Source: a virus
IMG/VR virus record: IMGVR_UViG_3300021518_000005
Coordinates: 1-64,000 of that record
Strand: one strand, 5' to 3'
DNA length: 64,000 nt
Shown here: positions 8,418 to 16,538 of the stretch, one piece after another
Layout: each line of letters begins with the position of its first letter
How positions within the stretch are numbered: the first letter of the stretch is position 1
The notes under the pieces: generated by a model
Database searches by the model: none
Seen by the model: only the letters and a program-made list of their open reading frames with translations
Told to the model about the DNA's origin: nothing
Program-made: the position numbers and the translations under genes

Positions 8418-9889
8418 GCGATCCAATTATTATTACAGATGAAGAACAGGGGAGCATTACCGTTGTCTCTGCTGCCATCACACTGAACACTGGATCAGGC
8501 GGTGGTACTGGCCCTGTTGGGCCGCAAGGCCCGCAAGGTGTACCAGGCCCTAAAGGGGATAAGGGGGATACTGGTAATGTTGGCCCCCAAGGGGTACAGG
8601 GTATCCAAGGCAATGTAGGACTAACAGGGCCTCAAGGCGCGCAAGGTCTTAAAGGTGATACTGGTGATATTGGCCCACAAGGGCCTGTTGGAGCACAAGG
8701 TATTCAGGGTCTTAAAGGTGACACGGGCGATACAGGCGCTCAAGGGCCACAAGGCATACCAGGCCCACAGGGGTTGAAGGGTGACACGGGCGCATCGGGT
8801 GCAATCGGCCCTCAAGGATTAAAGGGTGACACGGGCGATATTGGGCCACAAGGTATACAGGGCGATATTGGCCCTCAAGGTATACCAGGGCCTCAAGGAG
8901 TCAAGGGGGATACCGGCGATCCAGGCCCGCAAGGCCCTGCTGGCTCAACAGGCCCACAAGGTGATACCGGCCCACAAGGTCTACAGGGAGTTCAGGGTCT
9001 TAAAGGTGATACGGGTGATGTAGGCCCTGCTGGTTCACAGGGGCCGCAGGGATTGCAAGGCCCGCAAGGCCCTGCTGGTACCACGAACTACAACGACCTA
9101 ACGAATAAGCCCGATCTCTCGATTTACTCGCAGATCGGGCATACACATAATGCCGATGCCATTACCACAGGTGTTCTGGGCGTTGATCGATTGCCTTTTC
9201 GCGGGCCATCCGCTTCCCGTATTTATGTGTTTGATCACTTCATGGCAGGTGTTAACTCTGGTGATCTTGGCTGGAATATTCTTCTTTCTGGTACTGGCGC
9301 TACTGGCTCAACAGCTGTGTTTACAGACTACAATGCCACAAACAAAGTTATCGGGGCGATGGGCGTGCGAACAGGTACCGCAGCGCCTGTTACGCGCTCA
9401 GGCGCTGCGCTTCGTGCCAATAGTCCTGGTGTAGATAATATTCCGCTAGCTTTTGGTGCGCTCGACATGACATGGCGCTGTGCGGTATCAGCATTATCCA
9501 CATCGGCAGAAGAGTATTTTGCTGCGTTTGGCCTCTATGATGTTGTACATCTTTCAAACACTGATGCAACCGATGGATTGTATTTCATCTACAATCGAGC
9601 GAGTCATGGAGATTTTTGGGTATGCTCCGTAGCGGATAATGGTACCGTTGTCAACACAGTTACATCTGTTGCAGTCAATGCGAATTTTCGCACATTCCGT
9701 ATTGTAGCAAATGCAACTTGGACATCTATTCAATTTTATATTGATGGTACTCTGGTGCATACACAAACAAGTGGTATTCCGGGAAATGCCCGCAATAGTT
9801 ATCTTGGCATGAAGGTGCAAAAAACGGTTGGTACAGGCCAGCGCGATCTCTATGCTGATTATATGGAATTCGTGTATGATATTACATGA
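8414..9889 (+). CDS. Collagen-like fibre protein with C-terminal lectin-like domain
   Basis: 491 residues. After about 33 residues there are roughly 60 uninterrupted Gly-X-Y triplets (to about residue 226), mostly GPQG, GLKGDTGD and GIQG, which form a collagen triple helix as in many phage fibres. A linker NYNDLTNKPDLSIYSQIGHTH follows, a common phage fibre joint. The C-terminal 240 residues (FDHFMAGVNSGDLGWNILLSG to YADYMEFVYDIT) read as a laminin-G/concanavalin-like beta sandwich likely to bind host sugars. It overlaps both neighbours by 4 bases. Confidence 0.85.
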   Translation: MSDPIIITDEEQGSITVVSAAITLNTGSGGGTGPVGPQGPQGVPGPKGDKGDTGNVGPQGVQGIQGNVGLTGPQGAQGLKGDTGDIGPQGPVGAQGIQGLKGDTGDTGAQGPQGIPGPQGLKGDTGASGAIGPQGLKGDTGDIGPQGIQGDIGPQGIPGPQGVKGDTGDPGPQGPAGSTGPQGDTGPQGLQGVQGLKGDTGDVGPAGSQGPQGLQGPQGPAGTTNYNDLTNKPDLSIYSQIGHTHNADAITTGVLGVDRLPFRGPSASRIYVFDHFMAGVNSGDLGWNILLSGTGATGSTAVFTDYNATNKVIGAMGVRTGTAAPVTRSGAALRANSPGVDNIPLAFGALDMTWRCAVSALSTSAEEYFAAFGLYDVVHLSNTDATDGLYFIYNRASHGDFWVCSVADNGTVVNTVTSVAVNANFRTFRIVANATWTSIQFYIDGTLVHTQTSGIPGNARNSYLGMKVQKTVGTGQRDLYADYMEFVYDIT

Positions 9890-10113
9890 CCATGGATGAG
9901 TATATGAATGCACAACGTAAATTACAATTTATTAGTGAATATCTGTACGAACGATTAGCAACACTTGAGCGAGAATTAGTGCGCCGTGAGCAAGGGGATT
10001 TAGCCTACAGCATTGAAGCACTTAATACGGATACCCGCGCATATTTTACGGAAATATTTACGCTATTGGAATGCCATCAATGTCGCAATCATTATACACA
10101 AGCAAGCAAATGA
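9886..10113 (+). CDS. Small helical protein of tail-lysis junction, unknown
   Basis: 75 residues, largely helical and charged (RKLQFISEYLYERLATLERELVRREQ), with a terminal CHQC pair. It starts 4 bases inside the collagen-like gene and its stop overlaps the next ATG, so it is co-translated. No family recognised. Confidence 0.55.
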   Translation: MTMDEYMNAQRKLQFISEYLYERLATLERELVRREQGDLAYSIEALNTDTRAYFTEIFTLLECHQCRNHYTQASK

Positions 10114-10544
10114 ACACACTTGAACGTACATTGGATAAACTACAACGCTTTCGCGTGACAAATATCACACTTATGCATCATTTGTTACACCATGCCGATC
10201 CTCGACCATCCGAGCTGTTCATTGGCTTACTCAGTATCATTTGGGGCATCGTATTTATTCTCCCCGCTAATACATTTGAAACGTCACAATCGTTCACGGC
10301 AATGGCCGAAACGATGCCTGAAGTGGCATGGGGTATTCTTTTTCTTACTATTGGCCTTAAAAGCATTCTTGTAGGCCGATCTACCTATTGGCGCAGCATA
10401 TCCGCATTGAGCATGTTTGTCTTATGGCTGTTCATGGCAATTATGTTTATGCGCAGTAATCCTATTGCTACCGGCCCGTTCACATCAATGCTGTATGCTC
10501 TTCTTGCCTATTGGCAATATGCTCGTATTAAATTCTATGAATGA
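10110..10544 (+). CDS. Membrane protein upstream of lysis cassette
   Basis: 144 residues from ATG 10110, which overlaps the previous stop as ATGA; longer in-frame starts lie inside the upstream gene. There are four hydrophobic segments (LFIGLLSIIWGIVFILPA, VAWGILFLTIGLKSILV, SALSMFVLWLFMAIMFM, FTSMLYALLAYWQYA). Its place just before the holin and amidase suggests a helper holin or another lysis role, but that is inference only. Confidence 0.6.
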   Translation: MNTLERTLDKLQRFRVTNITLMHHLLHHADPRPSELFIGLLSIIWGIVFILPANTFETSQSFTAMAETMPEVAWGILFLTIGLKSILVGRSTYWRSISALSMFVLWLFMAIMFMRSNPIATGPFTSMLYALLAYWQYARIKFYE

Positions 10545-10977
10545 GGCATCCATTGTTAGCATTATCACTGCCATCCTCACACTGACAGGCGTCATTGTTG
10601 CGAATTTGTATACGCTGCGTGCCAAGCGGGTTGAAATTGGTGGCAAAACATCAGAAGTAAGTGTCACGGACAAGATCGATGAGCGTACAAAATTGTGGGG
10701 ACGCATCGAGCGCCTAGAGGATGTTGTGCATAAGATCGGCCTTGAAAACGACACGCTTGTTATTAAAAATGCCGATCTTACCGCGCAACTGAGCCATGCA
10801 CAGGCTCAAATTGCCATGTTACAACGCGACGTGTCACAGTATCGAGACATCGGAAAGGAGCGCGATCAGTTACGTGATGAGCTGCATGCAGCTCGCCTAG
10901 AAGTGGCTCGTTTATCACAAGAAGTTGATCGATTGCGTGCCGAAATTGCGGTTTTACGACAATCAACATCAGAATAG
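10537..10977 (+). CDS. Single-pass membrane protein with coiled coil (spanin- or lysis-like)
   Basis: 146 residues from ATG 10537, which overlaps the preceding gene by 8 bases. One N-terminal transmembrane segment (VSIITAILTLTGVIVANLYTL) is followed by a charged coiled coil from about residue 45 to the end (WGRIERLEDVVHKIGLENDTL, RLSQEVDRLRAEIAVLRQ). This topology resembles inner-membrane spanins or lysis regulators, and the gene sits 15 bases before the holin gene. Assignment rests on topology and position. Confidence 0.6.
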   Translation: MNEASIVSIITAILTLTGVIVANLYTLRAKRVEIGGKTSEVSVTDKIDERTKLWGRIERLEDVVHKIGLENDTLVIKNADLTAQLSHAQAQIAMLQRDVSQYRDIGKERDQLRDELHAARLEVARLSQEVDRLRAEIAVLRQSTSE

Positions 10978-10992
10978 AAAAGGAGAACATTC

Positions 10993-11310
10993 ATGGACAT
11001 TGCCTATACATTTCTTCCGAGTGACGCCGGTTTGCTGTTGACTATGCTTGCAAGTTACGCCCTGCCCTTCATTGTGTCGTTTTTAAAGAAAGCCAGCTGG
11101 ACGCCATCGGCTAAGGTTGCACTCACTGTCTTTGTCTCGCTCGTGTTGGGCCTTTTGAGCGCGTATGCCGATGGTAAGCTAACAGAAGCACCGATGAGCG
11201 CATTGACGGCTGCCGCAATTGTTTTTACGGCGGCTCAGGCTAATTACGCAACCTGGTTCAAATCCCTTGGCCTTGACGATTACTTTAATCCTCCTGTGAA
11301 AGAGGGGTGA
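10993..11310 (+). CDS. Holin
   Basis: 105 residues with three hydrophobic segments (LLLTMLASYALPFIVSFL, VALTVFVSLVLGLLSAYA, ALTAAAIVFTAAQANYATW) and a short charged C-terminal tail. Size, topology and position 7 bases upstream of the amidase make it the main holin candidate, which would release the endolysin to the cell wall at lysis time. Shine-Dalgarno AAAAGGAGAA precedes the ATG. Confidence 0.8.
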   Translation: MDIAYTFLPSDAGLLLTMLASYALPFIVSFLKKASWTPSAKVALTVFVSLVLGLLSAYADGKLTEAPMSALTAAAIVFTAAQANYATWFKSLGLDDYFNPPVKEG

Positions 11311-11317
11311 CACGTTT

Positions 11318-12115
11318 TTGGATATTGTGCATGCTGAAAGCCCGAACCATGCAGCCCGCCCTGCCGGTGTAAAACCAGACATGATCGTACTCCATGCTAC
11401 GGCGTCTGGACTAACATCGGCGCTGAACTGGCTTCGCAATCCTCAGCGCGACAATCCAAGTCGCCGTGTATCGAGCCACGATCTTATTGCCAAAAATGGC
11501 ACGGTCTACGTATTAGTCGATGATGCACGAGAGGCATGGCATGCGGGCGCAAGCTTCTGGCGCGGTCGTAGTAATATCAATCGGTTCTCTATTGGCGTCG
11601 AGATCGTCAACCTGAATAACGGCAAAGACCCGTATCCAGAGGCGCAATACGAAAGTACCTTGCAGCGTGTTGTACAGCGCTGTAAGGTATGGACAATCGA
11701 GCCAACACGCGATACCGTTGTCGCGCATTACGACATCTCACCAGGCCGTAAAACCGATCCTGTTAGCTTTCCAATCGATCAGTTTGTACAGGATGTGCGC
11801 CACACGCTGAACCTAACGACAAGCGGCATTGTCGATGGCAACACAATTGACGCCTATTATGTGGTGCCTCAGAAGGCAAATATTCGACAGGCACCATATA
11901 CGGTATGGCCTACCGACTCGGATAAAGCAGGGGAGACGGTAGCCATTGCAGGCCAACTAGAGCGCGGCCACATGGTCTATATCGACGCTGTAGTAACAGG
12001 CGAACATGTCCTTGGCTCTGATCAGTGGATGCACATGGCCCATGTTACCGATCTGCAAGGTAAAACTGTGCAATACGATGCCGGATTTATTCACAGCAAG
12101 TTGCTAAGAAAGTAA
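11318..12115 (+). CDS. N-acetylmuramoyl-L-alanine amidase endolysin, TTG start
   Basis: 265 residues. Residues 1-160 form an Amidase_2 (type 2 amidase) domain that cuts the bond between muramic acid and L-Ala. Zinc ligands are visible as His26 (IVLHATAS), His137 (VVAHYDISPG) and Asp147, with AmpD-like spacing. The start is TTG 11318, with AGAGGGG 10 bases upstream. The C-terminal 90 residues (DAYYVVPQKANIRQAPYTVW) form an SH3-like wall-binding domain. It lies directly after the holin and before a strong terminator, so lysis genes end the late operon. Confidence 0.9.
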   Translation: MDIVHAESPNHAARPAGVKPDMIVLHATASGLTSALNWLRNPQRDNPSRRVSSHDLIAKNGTVYVLVDDAREAWHAGASFWRGRSNINRFSIGVEIVNLNNGKDPYPEAQYESTLQRVVQRCKVWTIEPTRDTVVAHYDISPGRKTDPVSFPIDQFVQDVRHTLNLTTSGIVDGNTIDAYYVVPQKANIRQAPYTVWPTDSDKAGETVAIAGQLERGHMVYIDAVVTGEHVLGSDQWMHMAHVTDLQGKTVQYDAGFIHSKLLRK

Positions 12116-12129
12116 CGCACATCGCACAG

Positions 12130-12167
12130 CAAAGCCCCTCGTTAGATTGTCCTAACGAGGGGCTTTG
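12130..12167. terminator. Terminator hairpin ending late operon
   Basis: 16-bp perfect inverted repeat (12130-12145 with 12152-12167), 6-nt loop, stem core AAAGCCCCTCG. It lies between the + strand amidase and the convergent - strand gene at 12184, so it can stop both. Confidence 0.8.
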
Positions 12168-12183
12168 TCGTGTCAAGTTGCAT

Positions 12184-12711
12184 TCACACCGACCGCGTGA
12201 GTACGCGCAAGCAGTCACCGACCGTGATGAGCTTGAGTATCTTCAACTCGTTATACAATTGTTCAACCCATTCCGGCATGTGTGCTACCATCATATGCCA
12301 CGTTCCAACCATCCATGTAGCGACGTGCCATGATGCGAGCGACACTTGTTCACCAAAGGCCGATGCACGCCAAATGCTAATCGGGTTGTTATTGTGATGT
12401 CCAAAAAAACCAAGCACCGCTGTATGCTCAAACCGCTTGAGCCACGAGACAAACAGAGACTCTTGATAATCGACATCAGTATATTCAATTTTCAATCGTG
12501 GCTCAAAGCGCATCTTTGTAATCACCCAACCGCCGCGTAGTCTCGATTCAAGCTCTTGATATGGCTCCTTCTTGCGTGTATTCGCGTATGCCAGCTGTGA
12601 CATACGCATAAACACGTCATAGGATACGCGCCGCGATTGTCCATCAATCTCCTTGACAAGCGCGTATCCTGATTCAAACACAATACCGTCCCGAGTCACA
12701 ATACAATCCAT
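12184..12711 (-). CDS. Unknown protein, early strand
   Basis: 175 residues, rich in Trp, His and Met in the C-terminal half (SIWRASAFGEQVSLASWHVATWM, MMVAHMPEWVEQLYNEL). No family recognised. Shine-Dalgarno GGAGG lies 6 bases before the ATG. It is the last gene of the leftward operon that probably once continued directly from the RNA ligase gene. The TnpB element now separates the two, so transcription must cross about 1.3 kb of inserted DNA. Confidence 0.6.
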   Translation of the reverse strand: MDCIVTRDGIVFESGYALVKEIDGQSRRVSYDVFMRMSQLAYANTRKKEPYQELESRLRGGWVITKMRFEPRLKIEYTDVDYQESLFVSWLKRFEHTAVLGFFGHHNNNPISIWRASAFGEQVSLASWHVATWMVGTWHMMVAHMPEWVEQLYNELKILKLITVGDCLRVLTRSV

Positions 12712-12763
12712 AAAAACCTCCGCAGGGGAATGCGGTCAATGCCACGACGTTGACCGCCGCGAC

Positions 12764-12792
12764 TTGCTTAGTGGCTATCTCTGTGGTACAAT
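12764..12792 (+). promoter_or_regulatory. Promoter of tnpB
   Basis: TTGCTT (12764-12769), 17-bp spacer, TACAAT (12787-12792), ending 8 bases before the tnpB ATG. That is close to leaderless, and no clear ribosome binding site is seen. Confidence 0.55.
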
Positions 12793-12799
12793 AGAACAT

Positions 12800-13996
12800 A
12801 TGAACGTACAACGCACGATAACGATATGCATTGCTGATGACCCTGACCTGCGGGCAACGCTTGCAGGGTTCCAGGGCATTCAGCAGCGCATCTCTCAGGC
12901 GTGCTACAACGACGGCAGCCCGCTGTCCGCGCTGGCGTTGCATCGTGCGGTGTACGCACAGATCAAAGGCACGATCAGCAGTCAGCTGACCTGTACGGCC
13001 ATCCGGCTGGTTGCCGGAGCGTACGCTAGTGCCAAAGCGAACAAGAAGCCCGCGCAACGCCCGTTTGCGTTCAAGCGGCCTACGGCGCTGTTTCTGGTTG
13101 GCGAGCGCGGGCGCGATGCGCGCTTGTGTGATGATGGCACGCTCTCGATCTGGACGGTCGCAGGGCGCAAGCGCATTGCCTACAGCGTGCCGGATGCCTT
13201 CAAGCAGACGCTTGCCGACGCCGTCGAGATCGACAGTATGACCGTGATCGAACGCGACGGACGCCTGCTTGGTCGCGTGGTTGTCACGCTGCGCGTCCCT
13301 GATCCGAAGGGCATTCATCCGGTTGGGATTGACCTGAACGAAACGAACGCCCTGGTTGCCGTCGATCCTGATGGCACCACCCTGTTCGTGAGCGGGCGGG
13401 CGTTTAAGGTGCGGAACACCCGCACCCGCAAAACCCGCCGCCGTCTTCAAGCACAGCTTGCGACCCACAAGGCACAGAAACACGATACCCGGTCGATCCG
13501 GCGCGTGTTGAAACGGCTTGGTCGCAAACAGCGCAACCGCACGCGCACCTTCTGTCAACAAACCGCTGCCAAGCTGGTTGCCTGGGCGCACACCGACTCG
13601 GTGTTGGTGTTCGAGCGTCTGACACTGCCGCAGACCTCTAAAAAGCTGCGGGTGCGCAAGGGTACCCGCCGACGACTCAGCCAGTGGCAGCGCCGCTTGA
13701 TGCGTCAAAGTGTCACGAACACTGCCGAGCGGCGCGGGCTGCTGGTGGATGATGTCAATCCAGCCTACACCAGCCAGGATTGCTCGCGGTGTGGGTTGCG
13801 TGGTATCCGAAAGCGTCACGCTTTCTCCTGTCCTCACTGTGGGCACGAAGCCCACGCGGATGTGAATGCTGCAATCAACATCCGTCATCGCTATACCGTC
13901 CTACGGGGCGGTGGGCCGCTGTCAACCGGCCCTGAAGCCCTGTCGTCCGTTGCGGACAATGAGGGCAAGCTTTCGTCTTTAGGCGACAGTCGTTGA
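12800..13996 (+). CDS. tnpB: TnpB RNA-guided endonuclease
   Basis: 398 residues from ATG 12800. TnpB is a guide-RNA-directed nuclease related to Cas12 that keeps IS605 elements at their donor site. The split RuvC site is intact: Asp178 (GIDLNET), Glu272 (VFERL) and Asp354 (HADVNAAIN). A zinc ribbon CSRCG...CPHCG sits at 328-347. The basic segment RTRKTRRRLQAQL (208-220) is the usual bridge region. Base composition differs from the phage genes around it, suggesting recent arrival from a GC-richer genome. With no TnpA, movement would need a partner in trans. Confidence 0.92.
   Translation: MNVQRTITICIADDPDLRATLAGFQGIQQRISQACYNDGSPLSALALHRAVYAQIKGTISSQLTCTAIRLVAGAYASAKANKKPAQRPFAFKRPTALFLVGERGRDARLCDDGTLSIWTVAGRKRIAYSVPDAFKQTLADAVEIDSMTVIERDGRLLGRVVVTLRVPDPKGIHPVGIDLNETNALVAVDPDGTTLFVSGRAFKVRNTRTRKTRRRLQAQLATHKAQKHDTRSIRRVLKRLGRKQRNRTRTFCQQTAAKLVAWAHTDSVLVFERLTLPQTSKKLRVRKGTRRRLSQWQRRLMRQSVTNTAERRGLLVDDVNPAYTSQDCSRCGLRGIRKRHAFSCPHCGHEAHADVNAAINIRHRYTVLRGGGPLSTGPEALSSVADNEGKLSSLGDSR
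13900..13996 (+). ncRNA. Probable omega RNA scaffold at tnpB 3' end
   Basis: In this family the omega RNA overlaps the 3' end of tnpB and its guide is the DNA just past the right end. Here the last 100 bases contain two hairpins (GTCCGTTGCGGAC at 13948-13960, and 13973-13992). The predicted guide would therefore start near 13997, inside the 3' end of the RNA ligase gene. The 5' limit is a guess. Confidence 0.5.
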
Positions 13997-15235
13997 CTAC
14001 GCTACTTCCTCGGTGTCTACATAATCCGCTTTATCCTTAATGTAACCCTCTAGGACTCCAAATTCCCAACTTTTTGCTTTGATGAATTGTGTGCCCTGAG
14101 TACTTTCGACACGCAAACAAACACCTTCTCGAATATGACGGCTATCAAGTTCGCTTGAGCCACTGATATGCGAATCGATAATCGTATCGACAATACTCAT
14201 CGTTTCTGTGTCATACACACACAACATGTCAATGTGCGGCACGGTCTGTAATCCAAGTTCTTGACAGCGCTGGTGCATCTGAAAATGAGACAATTCAGTA
14301 CCGTGTTGTGTGATGCGATAGACATACATACGACACGTTCCAGGCTCACAACCATAGGTGTAGCGCATGACCGGCCCATACTGCTCTAGTCCTGCTTTTT
14401 TGGTGTCGCCCTGCTCACCCATGATGAACTTCTCATCTGTCGTATAGCCGACGACCTCAAAATACAGAATCTCACCTGGCTTGAGTGTTATCCCGCTAAC
14501 GACATCGCGACGAAATTGCTCACTGCCATAATATCCGGCCTTGCCGTCTTCTAAGATCGTGCGTCGCGTCCCAATCACATACTGATATGTTTTAGCCTCG
14601 ACAGGGACACCGAGCCGCTGTAGCCAGCGCTCGTACCACTTTAGCGGGCGCTCCACTTCTACTAACCCATAACGCTGCGATGTGCCGTGCAACTTCTCGG
14701 AAACATACACTACGCTACCAGGCTGGATTGCATGCCGCGCATACTTGTACGGCTCTGTTTCGACATGCTCAGGAAAGGAGCTAATCACACGCTTCTGTAC
14801 GCGCTGGTGCTGTGCTTGCAGTGTCGCCGGTGTCATATATTTATTACAAATAGCAACACCCCCAAGACTATCGAGCGTGTCACCTTCTCGTAGCGTTTCG
14901 ATGGCGCTTGTATCAATTTCGGCAGCCGCAAGATACGACAACGGACACCAAAAGCCATCAGATTTGACGCCGCGCAATGACTGCGCTCGTACACGCCGGT
15001 TCTGCTCGAACATGCCACCGGCCTTATTGCCTTGCGCATCGACACGACGTACAAGATCGTTTGCTGCTGCAAATGCCTCCGATAGCTGTCCGTCTGTCGG
15101 AAAGAACAATCCGAGATCACCATCCTCTGCTGTCAATCCTACAACAACTTGATGGCCGTAAGCACTGGCAATTTTCAATCGATCTGCATTAGGATGAGGC
15201 CGCGTTGTAATACGGCACACAATAGCTTTATACAT
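13997..15235 (-). CDS. RNA ligase, Rnl5 (DraRnl)-like
   Basis: 412 residues. An ATP-dependent nucleotidyltransferase that seals nicked RNA. The adenylation motif I is SEKLHGTS with Lys181; motif III is ILYFEVVGYT; motif IV is EGVCLRVES; motif V is FIKAKSWE. About 150 residues precede the catalytic domain and read as an N-terminal OB fold (HPNADRLKIASAYGHQVVVG), the layout of the Deinococcus Rnl5 type. It could repair tRNAs cut by host anticodon nucleases, or seal RNA in RNA-DNA hybrids. Its stop codon begins 1 base after the inserted tnpB element, which may have altered its C terminus. Confidence 0.85.
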   Translation of the reverse strand: MYKAIVCRITTRPHPNADRLKIASAYGHQVVVGLTAEDGDLGLFFPTDGQLSEAFAAANDLVRRVDAQGNKAGGMFEQNRRVRAQSLRGVKSDGFWCPLSYLAAAEIDTSAIETLREGDTLDSLGGVAICNKYMTPATLQAQHQRVQKRVISSFPEHVETEPYKYARHAIQPGSVVYVSEKLHGTSQRYGLVEVERPLKWYERWLQRLGVPVEAKTYQYVIGTRRTILEDGKAGYYGSEQFRRDVVSGITLKPGEILYFEVVGYTTDEKFIMGEQGDTKKAGLEQYGPVMRYTYGCEPGTCRMYVYRITQHGTELSHFQMHQRCQELGLQTVPHIDMLCVYDTETMSIVDTIIDSHISGSSELDSRHIREGVCLRVESTQGTQFIKAKSWEFGVLEGYIKDKADYVDTEEVA

Positions 15236-15514
15236 TTATGTTTCTCGTACTACCTCCATACATTGCGCTACGGTCACATGCCGTAACCGCCAAATACCAC
15301 GCAAGAACGACCTTGCCCAAAGTGGCAAGGGAGACCAATTGGAGCTATCATCGTTGTAATAGCGTGTCGCGTAGACAGTAACATACTCATCGCAACGTAA
15401 GCGCCAGATCGACAACGGGTTGAAATCCGGTGTATTTTTGATAGAAATAACATCACATAGCTGCATTGTTTCAAGCCATGTGATAAAATCATCTTTACTC
15501 CAATTCATCGTCAT
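15236..15514 (-). CDS. Small protein of unknown function
   Basis: 92 residues from ATG 15514 (or ATG 15508), overlapping the end of the upstream gene by about 20 bases. It contains WSKDDFITWLETMQL and a C-terminal basic stretch LRGIWRLRHVTVAQCMEVV. Overlaps on both sides show it belongs to the leftward early operon. No family recognised. Confidence 0.5.
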   Translation of the reverse strand: MTMNWSKDDFITWLETMQLCDVISIKNTPDFNPLSIWRLRCDEYVTVYATRYYNDDSSNWSPLPLWARSFLRGIWRLRHVTVAQCMEVVRET

Positions 15515-15683
15515 CCAGTATGCTATCAACGGCTTCAATACCAGCTTGAATGTACTCCATGTTTCGAGCCATCGCCACAAGATCGGCAACGGCATCTAGT
15601 TGATCTTCCGTAACATCGTTAATACTGGTAAAATCTTCGACAATTCCCGACACGAGGAGTACTGCTTGTAATACATCACTCAT
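15495..15683 (-). CDS. Small acidic protein, unknown
   Basis: 62 residues from ATG 15683, 10 bases after GAGGAG, which lies in the end of the upstream gene. Highly acidic, ending DSILDDDELE; probably helical. Acidic mini-proteins of this kind in early regions often bind host proteins or mimic DNA, but nothing here proves it. Confidence 0.5.
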   Translation of the reverse strand: MSDVLQAVLLVSGIVEDFTSINDVTEDQLDAVADLVAMARNMEYIQAGIEAVDSILDDDELE

Positions 15684-15684
15684 T

Positions 15685-16032
15685 TTACAGTTGCTCCTCA
15701 ATTAATGTAGCAATTTCCTGAAATGACAAGTAAATCACGTCATTTAAGTGGATAAGCGAATTATTAGAGCTGGTGCCATATTTTAGTGTCGTTTGTATGG
15801 GTATTCCAGCCCATACAGCTACGTCATAGGGAAGATCATTCCAAGAACCACCAAACTCGCCATCTTCCTTAAACAATATATTGCCCACCTCTTGACTATA
15901 TAATTCACACAACACTCCAAGGCAGCAGTGCATATACCCATTGTCTGTCTTTTGGCGCAATGTTCCCATGCCTTGAACAAAATCGCCAGATCGCAGCATC
16001 CCAACCCATTTACGCTTAACTTCCTGGTTCAT
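15685..16032 (-). CDS. CCLGVLC-motif phage protein, paralogue of 42818 gene
   Basis: 115 residues. The core W..ML.SG.F..G...L...........CCLGVLCELYSQEVGN is shared with the product at 42818-43186. The motif belongs to a family of small phage proteins of unknown function widely seen in early regions. Shared residues include the Cys-Cys pair and the YxQExGN box; the C-terminal halves differ. Two copies in one phage suggest ancient duplication or separate acquisition. Confidence 0.65.
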   Translation of the reverse strand: MNQEVKRKWVGMLRSGDFVQGMGTLRQKTDNGYMHCCLGVLCELYSQEVGNILFKEDGEFGGSWNDLPYDVAVWAGIPIQTTLKYGTSSNNSLIHLNDVIYLSFQEIATLIEEQL

Positions 16033-16038
16033 TGTGTA

Positions 16039-16407
16039 TTACAGCTCCTTACCGATCATATCCGCCGAGGGAATGATAGCATAAAAATCCTTATATACCG
16101 TGCGCCATGATTTCATAGGCTTATCATCCACAAAGCGCGTATAGCGCACGACTTGATTATATCCATGATCTTTAAGCTCGATCCACTTGATGCTCGTAAC
16201 ACGCGCCAGAACCTTATTCATCTCGATAATATCACCAACGTTACAGGTGGCAAGCGTCGCCGTGGGCGTTATTTTTGGCTGGCCTTTAGGAGTAACAATC
16301 TGCTTTCCAGCTCCACCACATCCATAACACACGTCACCGTCCCTCAAATTAAATGAGTGCTTTCCCGTTCCATCGCAGCGAGTGCAAATGCGTGTGTTGA
16401 TGTTCAT
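16039..16407 (-). CDS. Zinc-ribbon protein with DnaJ-type cysteine repeats
   Basis: 122 residues. The N terminus has two CxxCxGxG-type repeats (CTRCDGTGK at 8-16, CYGCGGAGK at 27-35), which bind one zinc as in DnaJ cysteine-rich domains. The rest (GDIIEMNKVLARVTSIKWIEL, then KSWRTVYKDFYAIIP) is a beta-rich domain without assignment. First gene after the operator-type promoter at 16448. A separate J-domain protein is encoded at 19328. Confidence 0.6.
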   Translation of the reverse strand: MNINTRICTRCDGTGKHSFNLRDGDVCYGCGGAGKQIVTPKGQPKITPTATLATCNVGDIIEMNKVLARVTSIKWIELKDHGYNQVVRYTRFVDDKPMKSWRTVYKDFYAIIPSADMIGKEL

Positions 16408-16447
16408 TGGTGTGATGCCTTTCTTTGAAGTTTACGAACCTGTACAC

Positions 16448-16476
16448 ATCTTACCATGGCGGTAAGAACTTGTCAA
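16448..16476 (-). promoter_or_regulatory. Early promoter with operator palindrome
   Basis: On the - strand: TTGACA, 17-bp spacer, TAAGAT, with the palindrome CTTACCGCCATGGTAAG across spacer and -10. One of twelve such sites. Drives the operon starting at 16407. Confidence 0.85.
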
Positions 16477-16477
16477 G

Positions 16478-16511
16478 CCCTCACGAGTATTATTTTTGAT
16501 ACTCGTGAGGG
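16478..16511 (-). terminator. Hairpin between operons
   Basis: 13-bp perfect inverted repeat (16478-16490 with 16499-16511), 8-nt loop. It ends the operon whose last gene is 16539 and abuts the -35 of the next promoter. Confidence 0.6.
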
Positions 16512-16538
16512 GTTGCTAATACGTAAATCTTACCAAGA

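Larger units (their letters stand above)
12715..13996 (+). mobile_element. IS200/IS605-family TnpB-only insertion
   Basis: The segment is visibly more GC-rich than its flanks and carries only tnpB; no TnpA transposase is present. The left side has a small hairpin (CCGCA/TGCGG, 12720-12735). The right end is marked by the end of tnpB and the hairpin CTTTCGTC-TTTA-GGCGACAG at 13973-13992. The flanking - strand RNA ligase gene ends exactly 1 base after the tnpB stop. The left boundary is approximate; the right boundary is within a few bases of 13996. Confidence 0.75.

Noticed and set aside
8510-9080. Tandem DNA repeat in collagen-like gene
   Set aside because: Explained by Gly-X-Y codons of a triple helix; not a regulatory repeat.
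12674-13888. 404-codon leftward reading frame opposite tnpB
   Set aside because: It is antisense to tnpB, has no family sequence and arises from GC-rich codon bias.
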